DNA from: Prevotella aff. ruminicola Tc2-24
Lineage (GTDB): Bacteria > Bacteroidota > Bacteroidia > Bacteroidales > Bacteroidaceae
Reading direction: 5' to 3'
NCBI RefSeq assembly: GCF_900110895.1
Contig: NZ_FOIQ01000001.1
Span: forward strand, 588,472-652,471
DNA length: 64,000 bases
The position numbers and the translations under genes were made by a program. The notes beneath the pieces are model-generated. The model did not search any database, was not told the origin of the DNA, and saw only the letters and a list, made by a program, of their open reading frames with translations. Position 1 is the stretch's first letter. The number at the start of each line of letters is the position of its first letter. Below are positions 25,906 to 32,106 of this stretch, piece after piece.

Positions 25906-26361
25906 CTATAATGCCATCTTCATGGCCACCGTTCCCTCATTGTTCTCCAGTTCCTCGAATCCCATCCGCTTATATAGTCCGTATGCCACTTCCATGACAG
26001 CAGGTTTCGTCGTAAGGCGGGCCTCTTCAAAGCCTAACTGCCTGGCCTTTTCCATGGCGGCCTCCATCAGCCTCCTCGCATAGCCCAGCCCCCGGTAATC
26101 AGGTTTTACATAGAGTCGTTTGATTTCGCAAGTACGTGCGTCATCCTTCTTGATAGCGATGGTTGCCACAGGGATATCATGTCTGTAACCTATCAATAAG
26201 GCACCATCCTGATAAAAAGCATCCAAGTCGGCAAGTTCCTTATTCAAAGAGACAAAACACTGTTCCGCTCCTTTTATCGTAGAATACTCCAGGATAAGCT
26301 CTTTTGCTACCTCTTTGTTCTCACAATCTCTGATTTCTAATGCAATTATTTCATTCATCAT
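25906..26361 (-). CDS. GNAT-family N-acetyltransferase, copy 1
   Basis: 151 aa. Acetyl-CoA site motif A: IKRLYVKPDYRGLGYARRLM (R/Q-x-x-G-x-G/A type) at about residues 89-108, motif B LYKRMGFEELE near the end. Begins with two ATGs; IIALEIRDCENKEVAKELIL follows. By eye about four-fifths identical to the GNAT protein at 29485-29946. The substrate is unknown (small-molecule or protein amine). Confidence 0.85.
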   Translation of the reverse strand: MMNEIIALEIRDCENKEVAKELILEYSTIKGAEQCFVSLNKELADLDAFYQDGALLIGYRHDIPVATIAIKKDDARTCEIKRLYVKPDYRGLGYARRLMEAAMEKARQLGFEEARLTTKPAVMEVAYGLYKRMGFEELENNEGTVAMKMAL

Positions 26362-26502
26362 TTTCTATTATTTCCTTCAAATTCAAAGTATTATACTCTC
26401 CGCACATTGTTTCTTAAAGAGAAACAGACGTATTTCTCGTTGATGGCGCGGAGGTCTTGGGTGAGGTGGCGGAAGCTTATCCTTAGGGGTGTTTCTTCAA
26501 TG

Positions 26503-26895
26503 TCATTCCACCATGTATATCTTTGAGTTGATCTTCACCCAGTAGTTATCTACCAGCTCCACATCTTCTATCCGGCAGAAGAAGGCCTTTCCGGCATCCA
26601 TCAGACGGGAGATGATCAGGTTCAGCTCGCGAGGCACATAGCCGATACGTATCTTCTCGTATAAGATGGCGATGGCATTCTTGTCGTGCTTGTTAGTCGG
26701 CTGTCGCTGCATCCGGAGTACCATCCCTTTCTTCAAATGGGGATATACCTGAGCTATCTGCGGGCAGTGTGTTGTGCCTGCCACAATGATGTCCAACAGG
26801 AATATCTCTCTGCTGAACGGTTGGAGGCTGTTGGGTAACTTTGACCCCATCATCTCCAGCAGCTCCGGACTGATCTTGACTATCTGGTTATCCAT
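26503..26895 (-). CDS. HIRAN-domain protein
   Basis: 130 aa, no signal peptide. Residues about 34-108 (IVAGTTHCPQIAQVYPHLKK, KGMVLRMQRQPTNKHDKNAI, YEKIRIGYVPRELN) match the HIRAN domain, an OB-like module that in eukaryotic HLTF binds 3' DNA ends and in bacteria occurs alone or with helicases or nucleases. The NxHDxNAI core typical of HIRAN is present as NKHDKNAI. Overlaps the upstream J-domain gene by 8 bp, so the two are translated from one message. Confidence 0.82.
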   Translation of the reverse strand: MDNQIVKISPELLEMMGSKLPNSLQPFSREIFLLDIIVAGTTHCPQIAQVYPHLKKGMVLRMQRQPTNKHDKNAIAILYEKIRIGYVPRELNLIISRLMDAGKAFFCRIEDVELVDNYWVKINSKIYMVE

Positions 26896-27751
26896 TCGCC
26901 TGCTCCATTAATATCTCTACTATCTTCTGTAGTCGCTCCTTTTCGGCCTTCAGTTGTTCTATGCTGATGCGGATCTCCTCCTGCCTGGCGGCGATCCACT
27001 CCTGATCTTGCAACTTCTCCCGGTAGGTAAACGGGAAGTCGTTCTCGATGTCCTCTATCTTATGCCGGATGGCCTCTATCTGCTCCTTCAGGATCCTGAT
27101 GCGCTCTTCCCATTCCTCGATGGTACTGCTGCCTACGGAATCAGAGGGCATGCCTGCATTCAGCTCTGCTTCCAGTTCGCGCAGTCTTTTCAGGTTACCG
27201 TCTCTGTATGCTTCCTGCACCTTCAGGAACAGTTCCCGCTCCCACTCCGACTGCTCGGGATGCAGGTCGGGATGCAGTCTGTGTACCAGGCGCTTATAGA
27301 GATTCTTTAACTCTATCTTCTCTGCCTCCAGGTCTTTATCGGGTTTCTCTGACTGATGTTCGGTGAACGCCTTGTACTCCTGTGAGTGTTGTTCCTTGTA
27401 CGTCTTGGATTCCTTGATTTTCTCCTCTTCCTGTTGGATGTTCATATGGAAAGTCCAGGATGCCACCTTCACTTTCTTTTTCACCGTCTGCATATCCGGT
27501 CGCTCACCCCTGTTGATATATGCCTGCAACAGGTCGCGCTGCAGTTTTAGGATATAGATGTCGTATTGAAGGCATAGCATTTCATATTGCAACTGCCCGA
27601 TCGTTTCCATATAAACAGTCTCCAGTAATGGCCCGTCGTGCAGTAACAGGTCGTCACGTCGTGCGATGAGATCGGAATAATCGCGTTGCAGGCGTTCGTA
27701 TTCCTCTTTCAGCTGTTGCCTCCTGGGGTTGATGTCTATGGTATTACTCAT
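26888..27751 (-). CDS. Coiled-coil protein with a J-domain-like segment
   Basis: 287 aa, soluble. Coiled coils at about 10-80 and 205-287 flank a short helical segment, LKNLYKRLVHRLHPDLHPEQ (148-167), then FLKVQEAYRDGNLKRLRELE (175-194). The HPD tripeptide (His160-Pro161-Asp162) between two helices, followed by a helix containing QEAY, is the signature of a J-domain, which stimulates Hsp70 ATPase. It is not DnaJ: there is no G/F region or zinc fingers. The ATG at 27751 is used instead of a GTG at 27763, which is too near the predicted RNA start. In an operon with the HIRAN gene. Confidence 0.75.
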   Translation of the reverse strand: MSNTIDINPRRQQLKEEYERLQRDYSDLIARRDDLLLHDGPLLETVYMETIGQLQYEMLCLQYDIYILKLQRDLLQAYINRGERPDMQTVKKKVKVASWTFHMNIQQEEEKIKESKTYKEQHSQEYKAFTEHQSEKPDKDLEAEKIELKNLYKRLVHRLHPDLHPEQSEWERELFLKVQEAYRDGNLKRLRELEAELNAGMPSDSVGSSTIEEWEERIRILKEQIEAIRHKIEDIENDFPFTYREKLQDQEWIAARQEEIRISIEQLKAEKERLQKIVEILMEQANG

Positions 27752-27768
27752 CTTCGCCTTCACTGCTA

Positions 27769-27776
27769 CAAATATA
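27769..27776 (-). promoter_or_regulatory. -7 box of the J-domain/HIRAN operon
   Basis: TATATTTG on the minus strand, giving an RNA start about 14 nt before the ATG at 27751. No convincing -33 box. Confidence 0.45.
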
Positions 27777-27855
27777 CAAAAAGTTGATTATACATGACTT
27801 ATCGCTCTTTATTTTTTTTGTTTCTTTAATACGATATGACGTACCCGTTATGTTG

Positions 27856-27886
27856 GAAACCGACTAGATGAAAAAATCCCACCATG
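27856..27886 (+). pseudogene. 3'-end remnant of an XRE regulator gene
   Basis: These 31 bp are identical to 31102-31132, the last codons (E-T-D-stop), stop codon and first terminator arm of the XRE gene at 30913-31113. Upstream of 27855 the similarity ends at once. It marks an old duplication or deletion junction. Confidence 0.7.
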
Positions 27887-27904
27887 AGAGAAGAACATGG
27901 TGGG
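27878..27904. terminator. Bidirectional terminator after the minus-strand acetyltransferase genes
   Basis: CCCACCATG (27878-27886) pairs with CATGGTGGG (27896-27904), flanked by AAAAAAT and ATTTTT. The left arm is part of the duplicated 31 bp also present at 31102-31132. Confidence 0.8.
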
Positions 27905-27916
27905 ATTTTTAATTAC

Positions 27917-28069
27917 TTAGAACTGAGTGAGATCTTCTGCATCATAGACGATGGAGTAACTGGGGCGTTTGGCACCAGGTATGTCCTCTACAACAGGTGT
28001 GCTGATGGCATACAAAGCGGCAGCAAGTATTGCCAGAATGATTGCTATGAAATTCTTGTCTTTAGACAT
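27917..28069 (-). pseudogene. 50-codon chimeric remnant (EamA-like start, unrelated end)
   Basis: A 50-codon frame beginning MSKDKNFIAIILAILAAALY. The first 26 residues look like the first transmembrane helix of an EamA/DMT-type transporter, but the chain then switches to EDIPGAKRPSYSIVYDAEDL and ends TQF. A longer version of that ending lies at 29318-29443, and 41 bp are identical in the two (27936-27976 and 29370-29410). It is 4 bp from the preceding acetyltransferase gene. It may be a pseudogene from a fusion, or a real single-span peptide. Confidence 0.45.
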
Positions 28070-28073
28070 TTTA

Positions 28074-28631
28074 TTAATTGGTATTTATCCTTCGGATAAC
28101 CCGGCAAGGATTGCCAACAGCTATTGAATCGGACGGGATGTCCTTCACTACTACACTGCCTGCACCGATGATGCAACGGTCGCCAATGGTGACTCCAGGG
28201 CACACTGTAACGCCACCACCCAGCCAGCAGTCTTCTCCAATGGCTATCGGAGAACATCGCTCTATAGGCTTGCGACGTTCAACGTAGTCAATAGGATGGT
28301 TCGGAGTCAGGAACTGGCAGTTTGGGCCAACCTGAGTGTTGGAGCCGATAGTTATCAAGCCTCCGTCGAGCATCGTTCCGTTGTAGTTGATGAAGACATT
28401 CTCACCCAGTTTGATGCCATGCCCATGGTCGCAATGAAATGGCGGTGATACAGTGGATGACTCGGGAATACCGGGAATCAGATCTTCTATAGTCTTTCTG
28501 TAGTCTTCATCCTCGGTGGTCATGGTCTGCAATTTTGCGCATATATGCTTTGCCCTATAGTAACTCGCCAAACATTCCTCGCTTGTAAAGTCATAGAACT
28601 CTTCACGGCGCATCTTTTCAAATTCTGTCAT
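28074..28631 (-). CDS. Sugar O-acetyltransferase (LacA/Maa type)
   Basis: 185 aa left-handed beta-helix enzyme that transfers acetyl from acetyl-CoA to a sugar hydroxyl. The N-terminal helical Mac domain (FEKMRREEFYDFTSEECLAS) is followed by hexapeptide repeats (IGEDCWLGGGVTVCPGVTIG, DRCIIGAGSVVVKDIPSDSI). The catalytic His is in LTPNHPID (His112). The length equals the maltose/galactoside acetyltransferases. Follows the CatB-like gene after 21 bp. Confidence 0.9.
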   Translation of the reverse strand: MTEFEKMRREEFYDFTSEECLASYYRAKHICAKLQTMTTEDEDYRKTIEDLIPGIPESSTVSPPFHCDHGHGIKLGENVFINYNGTMLDGGLITIGSNTQVGPNCQFLTPNHPIDYVERRKPIERCSPIAIGEDCWLGGGVTVCPGVTIGDRCIIGAGSVVVKDIPSDSIAVGNPCRVIRRINTN

Positions 28632-28652
28632 AACTATAAGCTAAATTGGAAT

Positions 28653-29300
28653 TTACACAATGATTTTCTTTATCAACGACAAATCGCCACTTGACAATGC
28701 TTCAAAATTTGCCTCTATCTTCTCTATGTCCCAATCCCACCATTTCAGTTTCAGCAGATAGGCGATAAATTCGTCATCAAAACGCATTCTGACCACTCGG
28801 CAAGAATTCCCCACGGCAACAGCGTAAGGAGGAATGTCAGAGGCTACCACAGAGTTTGTACCGATAATAGCTCCATCGCCAATATGAACGCCTGGCATGA
28901 CAGTGACATTCTGACCAATCCAAACGTCATTGCCCACAACGGTATCACCCTTTAGAGGCAATTCATCTTTCACTGGAGCAATGGCACTTCCCCAGTCGCC
29001 ACCAATGACGTAAAACGGATAGGTTGTCACGCCGTCCATCCTATGGTTGGCTCCATTCATGACAAACTCTACACCTTTGGCAATAGCGCAGAATTTGCCA
29101 ATAATCAGCCGGTCACCTATGAAGTCGTAAAAATGAGTGACATGCTTCTCGAACTGGTCTGCACCATCCACATCATCGTAATAGGTGTAATCACCGATGA
29201 TGATACGCGGGTTCTTCACCACGTTCTTGATGAAGCAGAGGCTTGGAATCTTCGGATTCGGAAAAGCCTCATTTGGATTGGGTCTGTTTTTTATCTCCAT
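28653..29300 (-). CDS. CatB/Vat-related xenobiotic O-acetyltransferase
   Basis: 215 aa. The N-terminus (NPKIPSLCFIKNVVKNPRII, then GDYTYYDD) and the loop FVMNGANHRMDGVTTYPF with the catalytic His86 are characteristic of the Vat/CatB group of hexapeptide acetyltransferases, some of which inactivate streptogramin A or chloramphenicol. Hexapeptide repeats run from about 115 to 165 (VVGNDVWIGQNVTVMPGVHI). Many chromosomal members have no known resistance role, so function is not assigned. In a run of minus-strand genes with GNAT copy 2 and the sugar acetyltransferase. Confidence 0.85.
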   Translation of the reverse strand: MEIKNRPNPNEAFPNPKIPSLCFIKNVVKNPRIIIGDYTYYDDVDGADQFEKHVTHFYDFIGDRLIIGKFCAIAKGVEFVMNGANHRMDGVTTYPFYVIGGDWGSAIAPVKDELPLKGDTVVGNDVWIGQNVTVMPGVHIGDGAIIGTNSVVASDIPPYAVAVGNSCRVVRMRFDDEFIAYLLKLKWWDWDIEKIEANFEALSSGDLSLIKKIIV

Positions 29301-29317
29301 AAATTCCGATTTATTTA

Positions 29318-29443
29318 CTATCCATTCTCCTCAGTAATGTTTACCTCAGTGAAGAATTGTGTCAGGTCCTCTGCATCATAGACGATGGAGTAACTGGGGC
29401 GTTTGGCACCGGGGATGTCCTTTAGCAGTAAACAATATTGCTT
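29318..29443 (-). pseudogene. C-terminal gene fragment, related to 27917-28069
   Basis: An open frame without a start codon, between in-frame stops at 29444 and 29318, encodes DIPGAKRPSYSIVYDAEDL followed by TQFFTEVNITEENG. The first part repeats the end of the remnant at 27917-28069, with 41 identical bases. The parent family is not recognised. Confidence 0.5.
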
Positions 29444-29484
29444 CTATAATATATCTATACTGCTTTTGCTTACAAAAATACGAA

Positions 29485-29946
29485 CTATGCTCTTAACGAA
29501 GATAAGCGCATCTTCATGGCTACTGTCCCCTCTTTGTTCTCAATTTCCTCGAATCCCATACGTTTGTACAAGTCGTAGGCGACGCCCATCACGGCTGGTT
29601 TGGTTGTAAGGCGGGCTTCGACGAACCCCAGCCTCTTTGCCCTCTCAAGGATGGCCTCAATCAGTTTCCGGGCATATCCCTTACCCCGATAATCGGGTTT
29701 TACATAGAGCCGTTTGATCTCACAAGCAGTGTCGTCTACCTTCCTAATAGCTATGGTGGCCACTGGGTTGGCATGGTCGTAGCCGATCAGCAGGGCACCA
29801 CCCTCATAATAGGCATCGAGGTCGGCCAACTCTTTGTCGAGCGACACGAAACACTGCTCTGCTCCCTTGATTGTTGCATACTCACGAATCAACTCCTTGG
29901 CAACCTCTTTGTTCTCACAATCTCTGATTTCTAATAAGCACATCAT
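29485..29946 (-). CDS. GNAT-family N-acetyltransferase, copy 2
   Basis: 153 aa, paralogue of the protein at 25906-26361 (shared LEIRDCENKEVAKEL, KGAEQCFVSL, EIKRLYVKPDYRG and ARLTTKPAVM). Acetyl-CoA motif KPDYRGKGYARKLIEA. It has its own -7 box (29961-29968) and about 11 nt of leader. The 5' ends of both copies also share over 30 identical bases around ATTAGAAATCAGAGATTGTG, so the duplication is recent. Confidence 0.85.
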   Translation of the reverse strand: MMCLLEIRDCENKEVAKELIREYATIKGAEQCFVSLDKELADLDAYYEGGALLIGYDHANPVATIAIRKVDDTACEIKRLYVKPDYRGKGYARKLIEAILERAKRLGFVEARLTTKPAVMGVAYDLYKRMGFEEIENKEGTVAMKMRLSSLRA

Positions 29947-30419
29947 ACACTTTTTGCACGCAAAATTAACGATTTTCTATGACATTCCACACATCAAGCA
30001 CGTTTTTCTTGCAGAAAAAATATTGAGATGAGAAAAAGATTCGTAACTTTGCAAACCTACCACCTGACAAAAAGATGAGAATGTAATGAACAAAGTCTAG
30101 GTATCTTGGCCAGTTCGGTGGCTATCGTTATGGATGCCGGCTCACCAGTGAGATTCAACCCTTGGTACCTGGAATACAGGTGGCCATCGTTGTTGATCAC
30201 AACTACAGCGAATAGCTTCGTACCTATTTTTGGTCTCGTTGATATTAGCAGGTCCATCTGTTAATTAAGTCTAATATTTGGTACATTTTGTCACGTTTAC
30301 TTGACTTTTTGGAAAACAATCATTACTTTTGCAGCGTGATAATGGTTGTATTGCGCAGCAGCCATATTCACACAGCATGCTGACAAAGATAGTGATAACA
30401 TTAAAAAAAAAGTAAGAAG
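29947..30419. other. 473-bp gap with promoters but no confident gene
   Basis: It holds the leftward promoter of GNAT copy 2 (TAATTTTG, 29961-29968), a rightward promoter candidate TAACTTTG at 30044-30051, and a rightward promoter at 30301-30331. Between 30060 and 30260 several frames are open, each under 67 codons; one plus-strand frame starts at a TTG and reads SSVAIVMDAGSPVRFNPWY, one minus-strand frame reads LAVVVINNDGHLYS-like residues. None has a family I recognise. A decayed gene behind the 30044 promoter is possible. Confidence 0.4.
30301..30331 (+). promoter_or_regulatory. Promoter of the membrane protein/XRE pair
   Basis: TTG (30301-30303), 20-bp spacer, TACTTTTG (30324-30331). The leader would be about 85 nt. 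Confidence 0.55.
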
Positions 30420-30923
30420 ATGAAAAAGGATTATTTATTTCCGTATCAGTTCAAGTGGATTGGGTGGAGCTTGTTTATCCCGTTTGCGCTCCTATTCTTT
30501 CTGGCGTATGGGTGTTTTCACGTGATTGACGACGACTTCATCAGTTTCAAGACGCTTATGATCATGATGGGCGAGCTTAACACCTTCCATGGGGGGCATG
30601 AAGCAAAAGGATTTCTTTTTGAGGTGGGTCGCCAAGGGATGTTTGATGAGATTTGCCTCGTAGCGATGTCGGTGGGGCTTCTTTTTGTGGCTTTTGCACG
30701 CGAGCGCGATGAGGATGAGTATGTAGAGCATCTGCGGCTACACTCGTTTGCATGGGCGATCAAAGTGAACACCGTTCTGTTTATTCTTGGGACTTGGTTC
30801 TTCTTTGGCGGTCTCTACCTCTGGTTCGTACTGTTTTGGTTCCTCTCGCTCTTCCTCATCTATCTCGCCAAATTCCAATTGGAACTGCACCAAATGAGAA
30901 AGGGGGTAAACGATGAAGAATAA
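30420..30923 (+). CDS. Small membrane protein paired with an XRE regulator
   Basis: 167 aa with about four membrane helices: FKWIGWSLFIPFALLFFLAY (11-30), a central one near 75-90 (ICLVAMSVGLLFVAFA), and two at about 113-150 (VNTVLFILGTWFFFGGLYLW, FVLFWFLSLFLIYLA). No enzymatic motif. It overlaps the XRE gene by 11 bp. Small integral-membrane proteins translated together with a short XRE regulator are frequent in Bacteroidota and Firmicutes (DUF2975-type pairs); I cannot confirm that this protein belongs to that family. Confidence 0.65.
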   Translation: MKKDYLFPYQFKWIGWSLFIPFALLFFLAYGCFHVIDDDFISFKTLMIMMGELNTFHGGHEAKGFLFEVGRQGMFDEICLVAMSVGLLFVAFARERDEDEYVEHLRLHSFAWAIKVNTVLFILGTWFFFGGLYLWFVLFWFLSLFLIYLAKFQLELHQMRKGVNDEE

Positions 30924-31113
30924 CATCCGCGTGGAGCGGGCCGTGCTGAGAATGACGCAGCAACAACTTGCTGAACGTATCGGCGTGGCCAGGCAGACCA
31001 TCAATGCCATTGAGGCGGGCAAATACGTGCCTTCGACCGTTCTGGCATTGAAGATGGCGGCCGTTTTTGGCAAATCGGTCAACGAGATATTTACGCTTGA
31101 AGAAACCGACTAG
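30913..31113 (+). CDS. Short XRE-family transcriptional regulator
   Basis: 66 aa, almost entirely one Cro/CI-type helix-turn-helix: RMTQQQLAERIGVARQTINA then IEAGKYVPS (residues 13-42). This size is typical of YozG-like regulators cotranscribed with a membrane protein. Start codon lies inside the upstream gene. Its 3' end and terminator arm are duplicated at 27856-27886. Confidence 0.88.
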   Translation: MKNNIRVERAVLRMTQQQLAERIGVARQTINAIEAGKYVPSTVLALKMAAVFGKSVNEIFTLEETD

Positions 31114-31123
31114 ATGAAAAAAT

Positions 31124-31150
31124 CCCACCATGTTATTCTCTCATGGTGGG
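31124..31150. terminator. Bidirectional terminator after the XRE gene
   Basis: CCCACCATG (31124-31132) with CATGGTGGG (31142-31150), flanked by AAAAAAT and ATTTATTT. Same stem as 27878-27904, different loop. Confidence 0.8.
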
Positions 31151-31189
31151 ATTTATTTATATCGCATATTATGCGACGTTTTTACTCAA

Positions 31190-31972
31190 TTAATCCGCAT
31201 CTACATATAGTTCGTCAACAGAATACAAAACGGCATTGCCTGCAAGAAATATCTTGTTGCCTTCTTTCCTGCAATAAAGTGTTCCACCACGTTTTGATGC
31301 CTGGAAGGCCACCAACTCTTCTTTTCCTAACGTGTCTACCCAGTAGGGGATGATATGGCAGTGGCCGGAACCGCAAACAGGGTCTTCAGGAATGTTAAGC
31401 TTCGGACCGAAACTACGTGAAACGCAATCTTCCTTCTCTCCTTTGGCCGTGACATGAACTAGCAGACCATCTATCTGTTTAATTTTCTCCAGATCAGGAT
31501 TCAGACTCAAAACAGCCTGCTCATCATCCAGTACACATAGCAAGTCACGGGCAATATAAGCCTCTCGGATAGAAACGCCCAAAGCATCCTCCATAGCAGG
31601 CGTTACGGCTGTCGGCTTCAAATCATAGGCAGGAAACTCCATCTCATATAAGGCTCCCTTGCGTGTCACGATTAATTCGCCGCTTAAAGTGGTAAATACG
31701 ACCTGGTCTGCTTCCTTTTCATAATCTTTGAACAAGACGAAAGCTGTTCCCAAGGTGGCATGTCCACAAAGATCAATCTCACCTCCAGGGGTGAACCAAC
31801 GCAAATGCCATTTCTCACCCTCTTTGACCGTAAAGGCGGTCTCGGAGAAATTGTTCTCACGAGTGATGTTCATCATCATTTCCTCGCTTGGCCATTTCTC
31901 CATCACACATACGGCAGCCTGATTGCCGTGAAACACTGAGTCTGTGAAAGCATCTACAACATACTGTTTCAT
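31190..31972 (-). CDS. PhzF-family isomerase-like protein
   Basis: 260 aa, two-lobed PhzF fold of the diaminopimelate-epimerase-like group. The catalytic Glu is in RENNFSETAF (Glu44); the other hallmark segments are RWFTPGGEIDLCGHATLGTA and EDPVCGSGHCHIIPYW. Despite the family name, most members are not phenazine enzymes; there are no phenazine genes here. AAAGGA stands 8 nt before the ATG, a rare clear Shine-Dalgarno in this window. Monocistronic. Confidence 0.9.
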   Translation of the reverse strand: MKQYVVDAFTDSVFHGNQAAVCVMEKWPSEEMMMNITRENNFSETAFTVKEGEKWHLRWFTPGGEIDLCGHATLGTAFVLFKDYEKEADQVVFTTLSGELIVTRKGALYEMEFPAYDLKPTAVTPAMEDALGVSIREAYIARDLLCVLDDEQAVLSLNPDLEKIKQIDGLLVHVTAKGEKEDCVSRSFGPKLNIPEDPVCGSGHCHIIPYWVDTLGKEELVAFQASKRGGTLYCRKEGNKIFLAGNAVLYSVDELYVDAD

Positions 31973-32050
31973 TTGATTTTCCTTTCTTTAATTAATAACG
32001 ATTAATCTGTTTATGATACTGTTCTCTATATGCTCGTACAGGCATAAATA

Positions 32051-32086
32051 TAAAAAAAGGGACCTGCCAAGTGAACAGGTCCCTTT
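32051..32086 (-). terminator. Terminator of ppdK
   Basis: Minus strand AAAGGGACCTG, 9-nt loop, CAGGTCCCTTTTTTT (stem 32056-32066 with 32076-32086). Confidence 0.88.
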
Positions 32087-32106
32087 GCAGTTTATATATG
32101 AGTATT

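Noticed and set aside
30057..30257. A 66-codon minus-strand frame in the large gap.
   Set aside because: It has no promoter or recognisable domain, and overlapping frames on the other strand are open too.
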